DNA from: Streptomyces spiramyceticus
Lineage (GTDB): Bacteria > Actinomycetota > Actinomycetes > Streptomycetales > Streptomycetaceae
Reading direction: 5' to 3'
Length of the DNA: 64,000 nt
Assembly: GCF_028807635.1 (NCBI RefSeq)
Contig: NZ_JARBAX010000001.1
Span: 2,926,001 to 2,990,000 of the forward strand
Below, piece after piece: positions 52,220 through 63,977 of this stretch (position 1 is its first letter; the number at the start of each line of letters is the position of its first letter). Both the position numbers and the translations under genes were made by a program. Under the pieces are notes generated by a model. It was not told the DNA's origin and searched no databases. It was given only the letters and a program-made list of their open reading frames with translations.

Positions 52220-52443
52220 TGCCGCCGGAGGAAGAACACCGGATCAAGGTCCACCTGGACCAGCTTCTGGCGGACCGGGGCATGACTCTGGCCGAGCTGG
52301 CACAGCGGGTCGGCGTGACGGTCGTAAACCTCTCCATCCTGAAGAACGACCGGGCCAAAGCGATCCGCTTCACCACGCTGACCGCGATCTGCCGCGAGCT
52401 GAACTGCGAGCCCGGCGACCTGCTCGGCCTCCGCGAGGACTGA
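52219..52443 (+). CDS. Small XRE-family regulator (YozG-like)
   Basis: A 74-aa protein that is essentially one helix-turn-helix domain: MTLAELAQRVGVTVVNLSILK and the ICRELNCEPGDLLGL ending typical of YozG/YdaS-like regulators that accompany DUF2975 proteins. TGATG coupling to the upstream gene. A likely binder of the 41-bp palindrome. Confidence 0.85.
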   Translation: MPPEEEHRIKVHLDQLLADRGMTLAELAQRVGVTVVNLSILKNDRAKAIRFTTLTAICRELNCEPGDLLGLRED

Positions 52444-52706
52444 CGCCACAGCTGACCCCTCATAAAGGTGCATAACGCCAGTCATTGCCCGGAGTCACCC
52501 TCCGTGATACACAGAGTTACCATACGCGTTTGCGCATACACCCGGTCGGCACCGCAGGTCAGCGCGGTCCGGCCGGCGAGACGCGCGGAGCTCGGGTAAA
52601 GACAGCCGCCAAGTCGACATACGAGTGCGGTTCATCAGCGAAGATAGGACGTGACCCCTGTCGTGCGACGGGGGCGACGAACTACCCAACAGGGGCGGTG
52701 ACTTAC

Positions 52707-53015
52707 ATGAACCTGGCAGCCGAAAAGGGCGACATCACCACCATCATCGGTGGAATCGCCCCGAACTGGGGTCCGTTCGGAACCCTCGGCAACGAGGCCC
52801 GCGTCATGATCGAGGTCGTGATGGCCATCGCCATCCTCCTCTGCCTCGGCATCGCGATCTGGGGCGCGGCAAAGCAGCGGATCGGGGCGACCGCGCTGAG
52901 GGACACGTTCAGCGCGGAGCAGGGCAAGGGCCTGATCGTCGCCGGCCTCACCGGCGTCTTCATCATCGGCTCCCTCGGCACGCTCTTCACCATCGTGTAC
53001 GGGATGGCTGTTTAA
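52707..53015 (+). CDS. Two-span membrane protein, VirB2/pilin-like position
   Basis: A 102-aa protein with an amphipathic N-terminus and two transmembrane spans (about 34-55 and 73-98) separated by a charged loop (AKQRIGATALRDTFSAEQGKG). Its size, topology and place before VirB8- and VirB6-like genes resemble TrcC/VirB2-type subunits of minimal T4SS. No signal cleavage site is obvious. Confidence 0.65.
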   Translation: MNLAAEKGDITTIIGGIAPNWGPFGTLGNEARVMIEVVMAIAILLCLGIAIWGAAKQRIGATALRDTFSAEQGKGLIVAGLTGVFIIGSLGTLFTIVYGMAV

Positions 53016-53196
53016 CGCGCCGTCAGCCATCACCGGGTGCTCCCGGCCCCACTCCCCCACCCCACCCGTCCGTCGTGCCCACCGGCTGAGGTTGCGTCTC
53101 CCTGATGTCGAGTCACCACACCGCGCCCGCGCGGGAACCAGCACGGCTACCGTCGTACTACGCGGAACTGCAAACGGTTGAGGGGGCGTACGCGGC

Positions 53197-54048
53197 ATGA
53201 GTCTCGGCGACGAGCACGGCTACGGCAGCGACACGGGTCGTACGGACCGTGTCGGCGGCTCCGGCCAGACCCGCACGCGCCTGCCCGAAGGCGGCGGAAG
53301 CGACGTGTACGGGGGTGCGCGACGGCCCGTACGGACCTCGCGCTCCCTGATTACGGTGGTCGGTGTGGTCGTGCTGCTGATCGCGGCTATCGCGTTCGCG
53401 AACCGGGGCGACGGCGGTGTCGAAGGCTCGGGCGACGAGGCGAAGCGGGGCGACGGGGCGGAACCGACGGCGGCATCGGGCGTGAGACCGGTCACGAACA
53501 AGAACGGGGCGATCCCGTCGGGCTACGCGCAGGACGATCAGGGGGCGCAGAGCGCTGCTTCCAACTATGCGGTCGCCCTCGGATCCGACGGGATGTTCCA
53601 GAAGGACTCCCGGCACCGGATTGTCGATGCCATCTATACGCCCGACACAGCGGCGAAGCTGAAGGGCCCTCAGGACAAGGCGTACGACCCTGCCTTCCTG
53701 AAGAAGCTCGGTCTGGACGCGAACGGCAACCCGCCCCAAGGCAGCACGTTCGTCTCCCGCACCATTCCTGTGGGCACGAAAGTAGAGAGCTACAGCGGCG
53801 ACACCAGCGAGGTCTCGGTCTGGTACACGGGCCTGATCGGCATGTCCGGGAAGGGTTCGACCGACCCAGTGAGCTCTACCTGGAAGACCTGGACCTTCCA
53901 GCTGAAATGGGTGGGCGGCGACTGGAAGGTCACCGCCGACTCCCAGAAGGACGGCCCTGCCCCCGTTCCCGGGGATGTCGCGGCCTCGACCTCGGACGAG
54001 ATCAGCAAGGCAGTCGAAGAGTACGGAGGCTTCACTTATGCCAGGTAG
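53197..54048 (+). CDS. VirB8/TcpC-like conjugation-type protein
   Basis: A 283-aa single-span protein: a disordered cytosolic N-terminus, a span at about 50-68, a linker and a C-terminal alpha+beta domain (about 105-283) with NTF2-like features (QSAASNYAVALGSDGMF; KTWTFQLKWVGGDWKVTAD). This is the layout of TcpC/VirB8 scaffold proteins. It overlaps the VirB6-like gene by 11 bp. Confidence 0.7.
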   Translation: MSLGDEHGYGSDTGRTDRVGGSGQTRTRLPEGGGSDVYGGARRPVRTSRSLITVVGVVVLLIAAIAFANRGDGGVEGSGDEAKRGDGAEPTAASGVRPVTNKNGAIPSGYAQDDQGAQSAASNYAVALGSDGMFQKDSRHRIVDAIYTPDTAAKLKGPQDKAYDPAFLKKLGLDANGNPPQGSTFVSRTIPVGTKVESYSGDTSEVSVWYTGLIGMSGKGSTDPVSSTWKTWTFQLKWVGGDWKVTADSQKDGPAPVPGDVAASTSDEISKAVEEYGGFTYAR

Positions 54049-55411
54049 CCCCCGCCCCCGTGTCCGTTCGGTCGTTGCCACTTTGGCGGCCATGCAGGCT
54101 GCTGTCTTTCTCTTCGCAGCCCGGGCGGTCGCCGCACCCACGCCGACCCCGTCGCCCGACAAGAGCGACGACCCGTGCGATCTGCTGATCGGCCCTGCCA
54201 AGGAGTACTGCGAGGACGGCGAAGGCGGCGGCTCCCGCCTCCGCGCCCCCACCGACCCCGCCGAGTCCCTCGACCCCCTCTCCTCCCTCGCCAAAGGCTG
54301 CGCCGACGCCGCCGCCTGGATCGTCGGGAAGCTCTCCGACGCCGTGAAGTCGACCGCCACCGTCGACTTCACCAACCCCAAGTTCCTCCAGCAGTACGCC
54401 GTCGTCTTCGCCGCCTCCGCCGTCCTGACGCTCGTCCTCTGGCTCCTGGCCGTCGCAAAGCGGGCCATCCGTGGCGTGCCCCTCAGCACCGCGCTCTCCG
54501 AAGCCATCGGGTTCCTCTGGCTCACCGTCCTCGCGTCCGCGTTCACGCCCCTGATCCTCTACACCGTCGTATCGGCCACCGACGGCATCACCGAGGTCAT
54601 CGCCTCCAGCAGCGGAGGCCAGACCGACGTGTTCTTCGGGTCCTTCGCCGAGGCGCTGAAGAAGGGGGACGACATCGGCGGTGGGCCGATCATGCTGATC
54701 GTCGTCTCGCTCGTGACCGTCCTCGCCGCCGGCATCCTCTTCCTGGAGCTGTTCATCCGCGCCCTGCTGCTCTATGTCGGCGCGCTCCTCGGCGTGGTCG
54801 TCTACGCCGGGCTGGTCGACAAGAACATGTGGGGTCACGTACGCCGCTGGGCCGGCATCATGATCGCGATCATCATGGTCAAGCCGGTCATCGTCATCGT
54901 CCTCGGCCTGGCCGGGGCCCTCTCCTCCGACGACGGGCCGAACGCCTTCTCCGCCGTCGTGTCCGGCCTCGCCATCATCCTGCTGGCGATCTTCGCCTCC
55001 GGGATGATCTACCGCTTCGTCCCCGGCTTCGGCGACGAGATCGCGAGCGCCCGCAGCAACCGCAACAAGGCCACCGACGGCGCCCAGGCAGCCGCCGTCA
55101 TCAGCTCCCCCGCCGCACTCGTCTCGCAGGGCATCAAGACCCACAGCAGCCGAGGCGGCGGAGGCGACGGCGGCAAGGGCGGCAGCACCTCGCCGCCCCG
55201 CCAGGCCAACCCCGTCAGCGGCGGTGTCGCCGCCCACAGCGCCCGCAGCTCAGGCGGCTCAGGAAGCGCCGGCGGCGGGACCGGAGGAGGCGGCGGAACT
55301 GTCCCCTCCGCCGCACCCTCGGCCCGTAGCAACAGCACCCACACGAACCGGGGTACCGGCAACACGGGTACCGGCACCAACAGCACAGGAGCAGGAGGTG
55401 GAGGGCGTTGA
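54038..55411 (+). CDS. VirB6/TrbL-like polytopic membrane protein
   Basis: A 457-aa protein with a signal-like N-terminus (about 1-33), an extracytoplasmic region, six hydrophobic spans between about 120 and 345, and a 110-residue low-complexity Gly/Ser/Thr tail. This matches TrbL/VirB6 channel components. GGAGG lies 8 nt before the ATG. Its stop overlaps the next gene's TTG start. Confidence 0.75.
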   Translation: MPGSPRPRVRSVVATLAAMQAAVFLFAARAVAAPTPTPSPDKSDDPCDLLIGPAKEYCEDGEGGGSRLRAPTDPAESLDPLSSLAKGCADAAAWIVGKLSDAVKSTATVDFTNPKFLQQYAVVFAASAVLTLVLWLLAVAKRAIRGVPLSTALSEAIGFLWLTVLASAFTPLILYTVVSATDGITEVIASSSGGQTDVFFGSFAEALKKGDDIGGGPIMLIVVSLVTVLAAGILFLELFIRALLLYVGALLGVVVYAGLVDKNMWGHVRRWAGIMIAIIMVKPVIVIVLGLAGALSSDDGPNAFSAVVSGLAIILLAIFASGMIYRFVPGFGDEIASARSNRNKATDGAQAAAVISSPAALVSQGIKTHSSRGGGGDGGKGGSTSPPRQANPVSGGVAAHSARSSGGSGSAGGGTGGGGGTVPSAAPSARSNSTHTNRGTGNTGTGTNSTGAGGGGR

Positions 55412-56958
55412 CCACCCAGTCCCAACCGATCGCGCCCCGCCGTACGTATCTGATCGGCCGAGCCCGGCCGAACGCGATCGTCGGCAAGAACCGCGAGACC
55501 GGCGAGATCGCGCTGATCATCGCCGGCGCGTTCCTGGGCATGATGAGCGGGCTGCTGGTCCCCGTCCTGTCCCTGCGGATCGTGCTGCTGATGGGCTTCC
55601 CGCTGCTCGCACTGATGGCGGTGTACGTCCCGTTCAAGCACCGCACGTTCTACAAGTGGTTCGAGATCAACCGCAGCTACAAGCGCACCCTCCGCAACGG
55701 CACGACGTACCGCAGCGCCGCCATGGAAGCGGGCGTACGCAGCGACGGCCGCGAGGTCGAGGTCGGGCCCCCGCCCGGCATCGGGCGTATCAACTGGCTC
55801 GCCGCCCCCTTCGGCCCCGACGAGATCGCCGTGCTCCTGCACGCCGACCGCAGAACCGTCACAGCCGCCATCGAGATCGAGGGCCCCGGCGTCGGCCTGC
55901 GCGACAGCGAGGACCAGGAAGCCCTGGTGGACCGTTTCGGCACGCTGCTGAAGCATGTGGCGAACGGCGACGGCTTTGTGACCCGCCTTCAGATGCTCGC
56001 CCGCACCCTCCCGGCCGACCCCGACGCACACGCCAAGGACGTCGCCCAGCGCGGCGACGTGCATGCCCCCGGATGGCTGCAGGAGTCGTACGACCAGCTC
56101 CAGTCGATGGTGTCGACATCGAGCGAGCAGCACCGCGCGTACCTCGTCGCCTGCATGCACTACTCCCGCGAGCTGGCCGCCGAGGCCCACGCCATGGCCC
56201 GCGCCGCCCGCCCCCACAGCGGCCGCAAGCTCGACCGCGACTCCGGTCTCGCCGTCGTCATGGCGCGCGAGCTGACCGACATCTGCGCGCGGCTCGCGGA
56301 GGCCGACATCCGGGTCCGTCAGCCGCTCGGACAGGGACGGCTGGCGTCCCTCGTCCATTCCATGTACGACCCGGACCACCCCATCGACCACATCCAGGCC
56401 ATGACGAAGCGCAACGCCTGGCCGGCCGAGCTGGACGCCATGGAGGCGACGTATCTCCAGGCCAAGACGCGTGAGTCGTCAACACGCGCACCCTGGTGCC
56501 ACGCCACCGCCTGGGTGAAGGAGTGGCCGATGACGCCGGTCGGTGTGAACTTCCTGGCGCCGCTGCTCGTTCACACCCCGGACGTGATCCGTACGGTCGC
56601 GGTCACCATGGACCTCGAACCCACCGAGGTCGCCATCGAGCGCATGCTGACGGAGAAGACGAACGACGAGGCGGAGGCCAGCCGCCAGGCCAAGATGAAC
56701 CGGACGGTCGACCCGCGCGACATCGCTGCTCACGGCAGGCTCGACCAGCGGGGTGAAGATCTCGCGAGCGGTGCGGCGGGGGTGAACCTGGTCGGGTACA
56801 TCACTGTGTCGTCCCGTTCGCCCGAGGCGCTGGCCCGCGACAAGCGGACCATCAGGGCCTCGGCGGGCAAGTCGTATCTGAAGCTGGAGTGGTGCGACCG
56901 AGAGCACCACCGGGCGTTCGTCAACACCTTGCCGTTCGCCACCGGCATCCGTCGTTAG
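55408..56958 (+). CDS. SCO6880-family protein (VirB3 plus VirB4 N-terminal part)
   Basis: A 516-aa protein with two N-terminal spans (about 34-74, PrgI/VirB3-like) and a soluble domain resembling the N-terminal portion of VirB4, without Walker motifs. The start is TTG at 55408: AGGAGGTGGAGGG precedes it and TTGA overlaps the upstream stop. The ATPase half follows as a separate gene 19 bp on, so the VirB4 function is split in two. Confidence 0.78.
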   Translation: MTTQSQPIAPRRTYLIGRARPNAIVGKNRETGEIALIIAGAFLGMMSGLLVPVLSLRIVLLMGFPLLALMAVYVPFKHRTFYKWFEINRSYKRTLRNGTTYRSAAMEAGVRSDGREVEVGPPPGIGRINWLAAPFGPDEIAVLLHADRRTVTAAIEIEGPGVGLRDSEDQEALVDRFGTLLKHVANGDGFVTRLQMLARTLPADPDAHAKDVAQRGDVHAPGWLQESYDQLQSMVSTSSEQHRAYLVACMHYSRELAAEAHAMARAARPHSGRKLDRDSGLAVVMARELTDICARLAEADIRVRQPLGQGRLASLVHSMYDPDHPIDHIQAMTKRNAWPAELDAMEATYLQAKTRESSTRAPWCHATAWVKEWPMTPVGVNFLAPLLVHTPDVIRTVAVTMDLEPTEVAIERMLTEKTNDEAEASRQAKMNRTVDPRDIAAHGRLDQRGEDLASGAAGVNLVGYITVSSRSPEALARDKRTIRASAGKSYLKLEWCDREHHRAFVNTLPFATGIRR

Positions 56959-56977
56959 CCGAGAGGGCAGACCCGCC

Positions 56978-58402
56978 ATGCGAGATCCGCTGTCCGTCCT
57001 CACGGATGCCTTCACCAGCTTCCTCTTCGGGAAGGTGGAGACGACCAGACTCCCCGTCCGTACGTCGACGGGGCAGGCCCAGGCCGTCTACCTGCCGACC
57101 GCGGCGCCCGGCCTCGGCGACTCGGGCGTGATCATCGGCCGCGAGGTGTACAGCGGCAAGGGGTACATCTACGACCCCTTCCAGCTGTACGGACAGCAGC
57201 TCCCGGCGCCGCACTGGCTGGTCCTCGGCGAGTCCGGCAACGGCAAGTCGGCGCTGGAGAAGACGTACGTACTGCGCCAGTTGCGCTTCAAGGACCGGCA
57301 GGTGGTCGTCCTGGACGCACAGGGCGAGGACGGCGCCGGCGAATGGAACCTCATCGCGCAGCAGCTGGGTATAACCCCCATCCGGCTCGACCCGATGGCG
57401 GCGCTCGACGGCGGAATCCGCCTCAACCCGCTCGATCCGGCGATCACGACGACGGGCCAGCTGGCCCTGCTCCGTACGATCATCGAGGTTGCGATGGGCC
57501 ACGGCCTCGACGAGCGGTCCGGCTTCGCGCTCAAGGTCGCGCACGCGTATGTGAACGAGACGATCGTCGACCGGCAGCCGGTCCTGACGGACATCGTCGA
57601 GCAACTGCGCCACCCGGAGCCGGAGTCGGCGGAAGCGATGAACGTAGACCTGGACGACGTACGGGCCTGGGGCCTCGACGTCGCCCTCGTCCTGGACCGG
57701 CTGGTCGACGGTGACCTGCGGGGGATGTTCGACGGCCCGACGACGGTCGGCATCGACCTGGACGCGCCGCTGATCGTCTTCGACCTCTCCCACATCGACC
57801 GCAACTCGATCGCGATGCCGATCCTGATGGCGATCGTGGGCGTATGGCTCGAACACACCTGGATCAGGCCGGACCGCAAGAAGCGCATCTTCCTGGTGGA
57901 GGAGGCGTGGCACATCATCAACTCGCCCTTCGTGGCTCAGCTCTTCCAGCGGCTGCTGAAGTTCGGCCGCCGACTGGGCCTGTCCTTCGTGGCAGTGGTC
58001 CACCACCTGTCGGACGTGGTGGACGGCGCGGCGGCGAGAGAGGCCGCGGCGATCCTCAAGATGGCGTCGACGAGGACGATCTACGCGCAGAAGGCGGACG
58101 AGGCACGGGCGACGGGCCGGGTCCTCGGCCTCCCCCGCTGGGCGGTCGAGATCATCCCCACCCTGACGCCCGGCATCGCGGTGTGGGACGTGAACGGCAA
58201 CGTCCAGGTGGTCAAACACCTGATCACAGAGGCGGAACGACCACTGGTCTTCACGGACCGCGCGATGACGGAGGCCTCGGCGGACATGATCCGCGACGAC
58301 ATGGTCTCCGACGACATGCGAGCCGCGGAGTTGGAGGCGGAGCAGAGGGCGACACTCATCGAGCAGCAGATAAACGAGTCGAACGAATCGACGGTCGCCT
58401 GA
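56978..58402 (+). CDS. VirB4-like ATPase domain protein
   Basis: A 474-aa HerA/FtsK-superfamily ATPase. Walker A is GESGNGKS (84-91) and Walker B RIFLVEEAWH near residue 310. The downstream GRRLGLSFVAVVHHLSDV segment carries the sensor/Gln-motif region and RATGRVLGLPRWAVEIIPTL the arginine-finger area. It powers pilus or translocation in T4SS. It pairs with the upstream SCO6880-like gene. Confidence 0.85.
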   Translation: MRDPLSVLTDAFTSFLFGKVETTRLPVRTSTGQAQAVYLPTAAPGLGDSGVIIGREVYSGKGYIYDPFQLYGQQLPAPHWLVLGESGNGKSALEKTYVLRQLRFKDRQVVVLDAQGEDGAGEWNLIAQQLGITPIRLDPMAALDGGIRLNPLDPAITTTGQLALLRTIIEVAMGHGLDERSGFALKVAHAYVNETIVDRQPVLTDIVEQLRHPEPESAEAMNVDLDDVRAWGLDVALVLDRLVDGDLRGMFDGPTTVGIDLDAPLIVFDLSHIDRNSIAMPILMAIVGVWLEHTWIRPDRKKRIFLVEEAWHIINSPFVAQLFQRLLKFGRRLGLSFVAVVHHLSDVVDGAAAREAAAILKMASTRTIYAQKADEARATGRVLGLPRWAVEIIPTLTPGIAVWDVNGNVQVVKHLITEAERPLVFTDRAMTEASADMIRDDMVSDDMRAAELEAEQRATLIEQQINESNESTVA

Positions 58403-58403
58403 G

Positions 58404-59978
58404 ATGCACGACAGCGAGCGCCGGAGAGCGCCGGAACGCGGAATTCCCGACTCACTGCTGGTCGGCCTGCTGGGATTCCTGCTGGCCCTGACGGTACTGA
58501 CGTGGCTGGCGACCGGCCTGGCGGCCCTGTTCACCCACGGCGCGTGGCCGGACGGCGTCACCTTCACCCGCACGCCACTGGCCCTGCGTCACCTGATGGG
58601 CGCCCCGCACAACATCCCGGAGGCATGGCCGGACACACCGGCGGACCAGCTTTCGGGGTACGGGCTGTTCTGGGGCCTGCTGATCGGCGAGCTGATGGTG
58701 CTGATGGTGCTCACCATCTTCGTGCTGGGTGTGCTGGCGCGTCTGAAGGTGCAGCGGGCGGTGGCCCGGGAGCGTGCGATGGCGGGCGCGGGTAGAGGTG
58801 CGGTCTCCGGACCGCCGACCGCAGTTGAGAACACGAAGGCGGACGCGAAGCTGAGCACCCAGATGGGCGCCGAGGCGGAGAGCAGACAGGAAACCGGGGC
58901 GACGCCCACCGACCGGACCACTCCGGCGATCCCCCCGGCCCCATCGGTCCAGATGGCCCCGACCACCGCGACCCTCCCCAGCGCGACCGTCCACAGCACG
59001 CCGACAGCCCCAACAACCCCGCCCGTCCCGGCCGCCGTCCCCGCGCCCCGCACCCCCCGCGTCCTGTACGGCAGCCCCGAGACCCGCCGCCCCAGCGCCG
59101 TACAGGCCGTTCTGGAGGCCGAAGGCGCCGTGCTCGTCGTCACCTCCGACCCCACTGTGTGGGCCGACACCAAGGACGCCCGCGCCAAGCTCGGCCCCGT
59201 CCTCGTCTACGACCCGGGCCACCTCTGCGACACCCCGGCCCGCCTCCACTGGTCCCCCACCGCCGACTGCGAGCACCCCGACGTGGCAGCAGCTCGGGCA
59301 GTAGCGCTGCTGGCGCCCGTACGCCCCCAGGCCCGCCTGGACGCCGCGATGGCCGACACCGCCGAGACGCTGCTGAGCAGCTGGCTGCACGCCGCCGCCG
59401 TGGACGGGCGCCCCTTCCGACAGGTGCACCGCTGGGCGCAGGGCAGCAGTGCGCACGAGGCGGTACGTATCCTCCGTACGCATCCCAAGGCGTCGAGCGG
59501 CGCCGCGGGCCTCCTGGAGTCGGCGCTCACTGCGTACCCCGAACGCCGTGAGGTGGCCCAGGAGTTGACGGCCCGTGCACTCGCCGCGCTCTCCTCGATC
59601 CACATCCGCGAGGCCTGCACCCCGAACCGAACCGATTCGCTCACTTTGGAATCATTTATCGACGAGGGGGGCACCCTTTATGTGGTGGGTGAAGCAATCG
59701 AGGACCCCAAGCCGCGCCCGGGAGCGATGCCTCTGCTCACCGCACTAGCATCAAGCGTGGTCGAGCACGGCCGCCGCATGGCCGCACGGTCAACCGACGG
59801 TCGGCTCGACCCACCAATGACGTTCGTTCTCGACGACGTCGCGGCCGTGGCACCGCTTCCCCTGCTCCCGGAGCTGCTGTCGACCGGCCAGGACCAGGGT
59901 CTGCCTGCGCTGGTCCTGCTCCGCTCGCAGGAACAGGGCCGAGCCCGCTGGCCGGACCACCCCCTGACGACCGGTTAG
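58404..59978 (+). CDS. VirD4/TraG-like coupling protein with degenerate ATP site
   Basis: A 524-aa protein with two N-terminal spans (about 17-43 and 87-112), a Pro/Thr-rich linker (130-215) and a C-terminal TraG/VirD4-like domain. Where family members have a GxxxxGK[ST] loop it reads YGSPETRRPSA (222-232), without the Lys. The Walker B position is FVLDDVA (475-480). LLRSQEQGRARW near the end matches the family motif but the protein stops 12 residues later, so the usual C-terminal part is missing. It ends the cluster and overlaps the convergent GNAT gene by 4 bp. Confidence 0.72.
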   Translation: MHDSERRRAPERGIPDSLLVGLLGFLLALTVLTWLATGLAALFTHGAWPDGVTFTRTPLALRHLMGAPHNIPEAWPDTPADQLSGYGLFWGLLIGELMVLMVLTIFVLGVLARLKVQRAVARERAMAGAGRGAVSGPPTAVENTKADAKLSTQMGAEAESRQETGATPTDRTTPAIPPAPSVQMAPTTATLPSATVHSTPTAPTTPPVPAAVPAPRTPRVLYGSPETRRPSAVQAVLEAEGAVLVVTSDPTVWADTKDARAKLGPVLVYDPGHLCDTPARLHWSPTADCEHPDVAAARAVALLAPVRPQARLDAAMADTAETLLSSWLHAAAVDGRPFRQVHRWAQGSSAHEAVRILRTHPKASSGAAGLLESALTAYPERREVAQELTARALAALSSIHIREACTPNRTDSLTLESFIDEGGTLYVVGEAIEDPKPRPGAMPLLTALASSVVEHGRRMAARSTDGRLDPPMTFVLDDVAAVAPLPLLPELLSTGQDQGLPALVLLRSQEQGRARWPDHPLTTG

Positions 59979-60535
59979 GACGCCGAAGGCCGCGGGACCA
60001 CCATCTCCCTCTCGTTCGCGGAAGCGTCACCCGGAACCGGCGCTGTCGCACCGCTCGGTACGAACCCGACCTTCCGGTAAAGAGCCTCCGCCCGTGTGTT
60101 GCGCTCGTGCACGAACAGCCTGACCTGCTCGATCCGCGGCTCGCTCAGCGACCACGCCCACTCCAGCGCGGCCCGGAAGAGCTCCTCAGCCAGCCCGGCC
60201 CCGCGCGCCTCGGGCCGTACGAACACGCCGACGACATGCACCTGGTCGACCTCCGCCGCCTCGACGAAACTGGCCGGCGCACCGGCCCGTTCGACGATCG
60301 CGGTGACCGACCCCACCCAGCGCCCGTCGGGCGCCTCCGCGACGAACTGCCGTACCTCGATGCCCTGGACAGCCTTGTCCGTACGCTCCTGCCAGTACAA
60401 AGCCGGCTGGGCGACGGCCTTCTCGTACGTCTCCAGGAAGGCGAGGTGCGCGACCGGATCCTGAAGCGCAGCGAGCCTCAGCTCGCGCACCTTCTCCCAC
60501 TCCCCGGCGCCCACGGGCCGAATCACGTGTTCCAT
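59975..60535 (-). CDS. GNAT-family N-acetyltransferase
   Basis: A 186-aa acetyltransferase with motif A VVGVFVRPEARGAGLAEELF (R-G-A-G-L acetyl-CoA loop) and motif B ERNTRAEALYRKVGF. The substrate is probably a small amine or protein N-terminus. It lies between the T4SS-like cluster and the rRNA operon and overlaps the former's last gene tail to tail. Confidence 0.88.
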   Translation of the reverse strand: MEHVIRPVGAGEWEKVRELRLAALQDPVAHLAFLETYEKAVAQPALYWQERTDKAVQGIEVRQFVAEAPDGRWVGSVTAIVERAGAPASFVEAAEVDQVHVVGVFVRPEARGAGLAEELFRAALEWAWSLSEPRIEQVRLFVHERNTRAEALYRKVGFVPSGATAPVPGDASANEREMVVPRPSAS

Positions 60536-60601
60536 GCCGCCGATGCTGCCATCGCGCACTCGCCGAGGCGACCCAATAACCCCAATACCCCTTGAACGCA
60601 G

Positions 60602-60631
60602 AAAAGCCCCGCACCATAAAGGTGCGGGGCT
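60602..60631 (-). terminator. rRNA operon terminator
   Basis: On the minus strand AGCCCCGCACC pairs with GGTGCGGGGCT around a TTTAT loop and is followed by TTTTC. It lies 13 bp beyond the 5S rRNA 3' end. Confidence 0.92.
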
Positions 60632-60644
60632 CCCCCACAATGAT

Positions 60645-60764
60645 TGTTCGGCGGCGTCCTACTCTCCCACAGGGTCCCCCCTGCAGTACCATCGGCGCTG
60701 AAAGGCTTAGCTTCCGGGTTCGGAATGTAACCGGGCGTTTCCCTAACGCTATGACCACCGAAAC
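60645..60764 (-). rRNA. 5S ribosomal RNA
   Basis: About 120 nt on the minus strand, beginning GUUUCGGUGGUCAUAGCG and ending CGCCGCCGAACAA, whose ends pair as in 5S rRNA. The internal CCGAACCCGGAAGCUAAG is the conserved loop. Confidence 0.97.
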
Positions 60765-60816
60765 ACTATGAAGTTAAACAAACCGGTGCCGTCACAGTTC
60801 GTTACTTCAGAACTAA

Positions 60817-60833
60817 CACAGTGGACGCGAGCA
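60817..60833 (-). other. 3' half of the pre-23S processing stem
   Basis: The 17 bases 60817-60833 are perfectly complementary to 63983-63999 on the other side of the 23S gene. In the precursor RNA they would form the RNase III stem that releases 23S. Confidence 0.85.
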
Positions 60834-60838
60834 ACTGA

Positions 60839-63977
<3,139 letters not shown>

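Noticed and set aside
52707..59978. Integrated conjugative plasmid or ICE
   Set aside because: No integrase, Rep, relaxase, spread genes, tRNA attachment site or flanking direct repeats are visible inside the window, and codon use matches the host.
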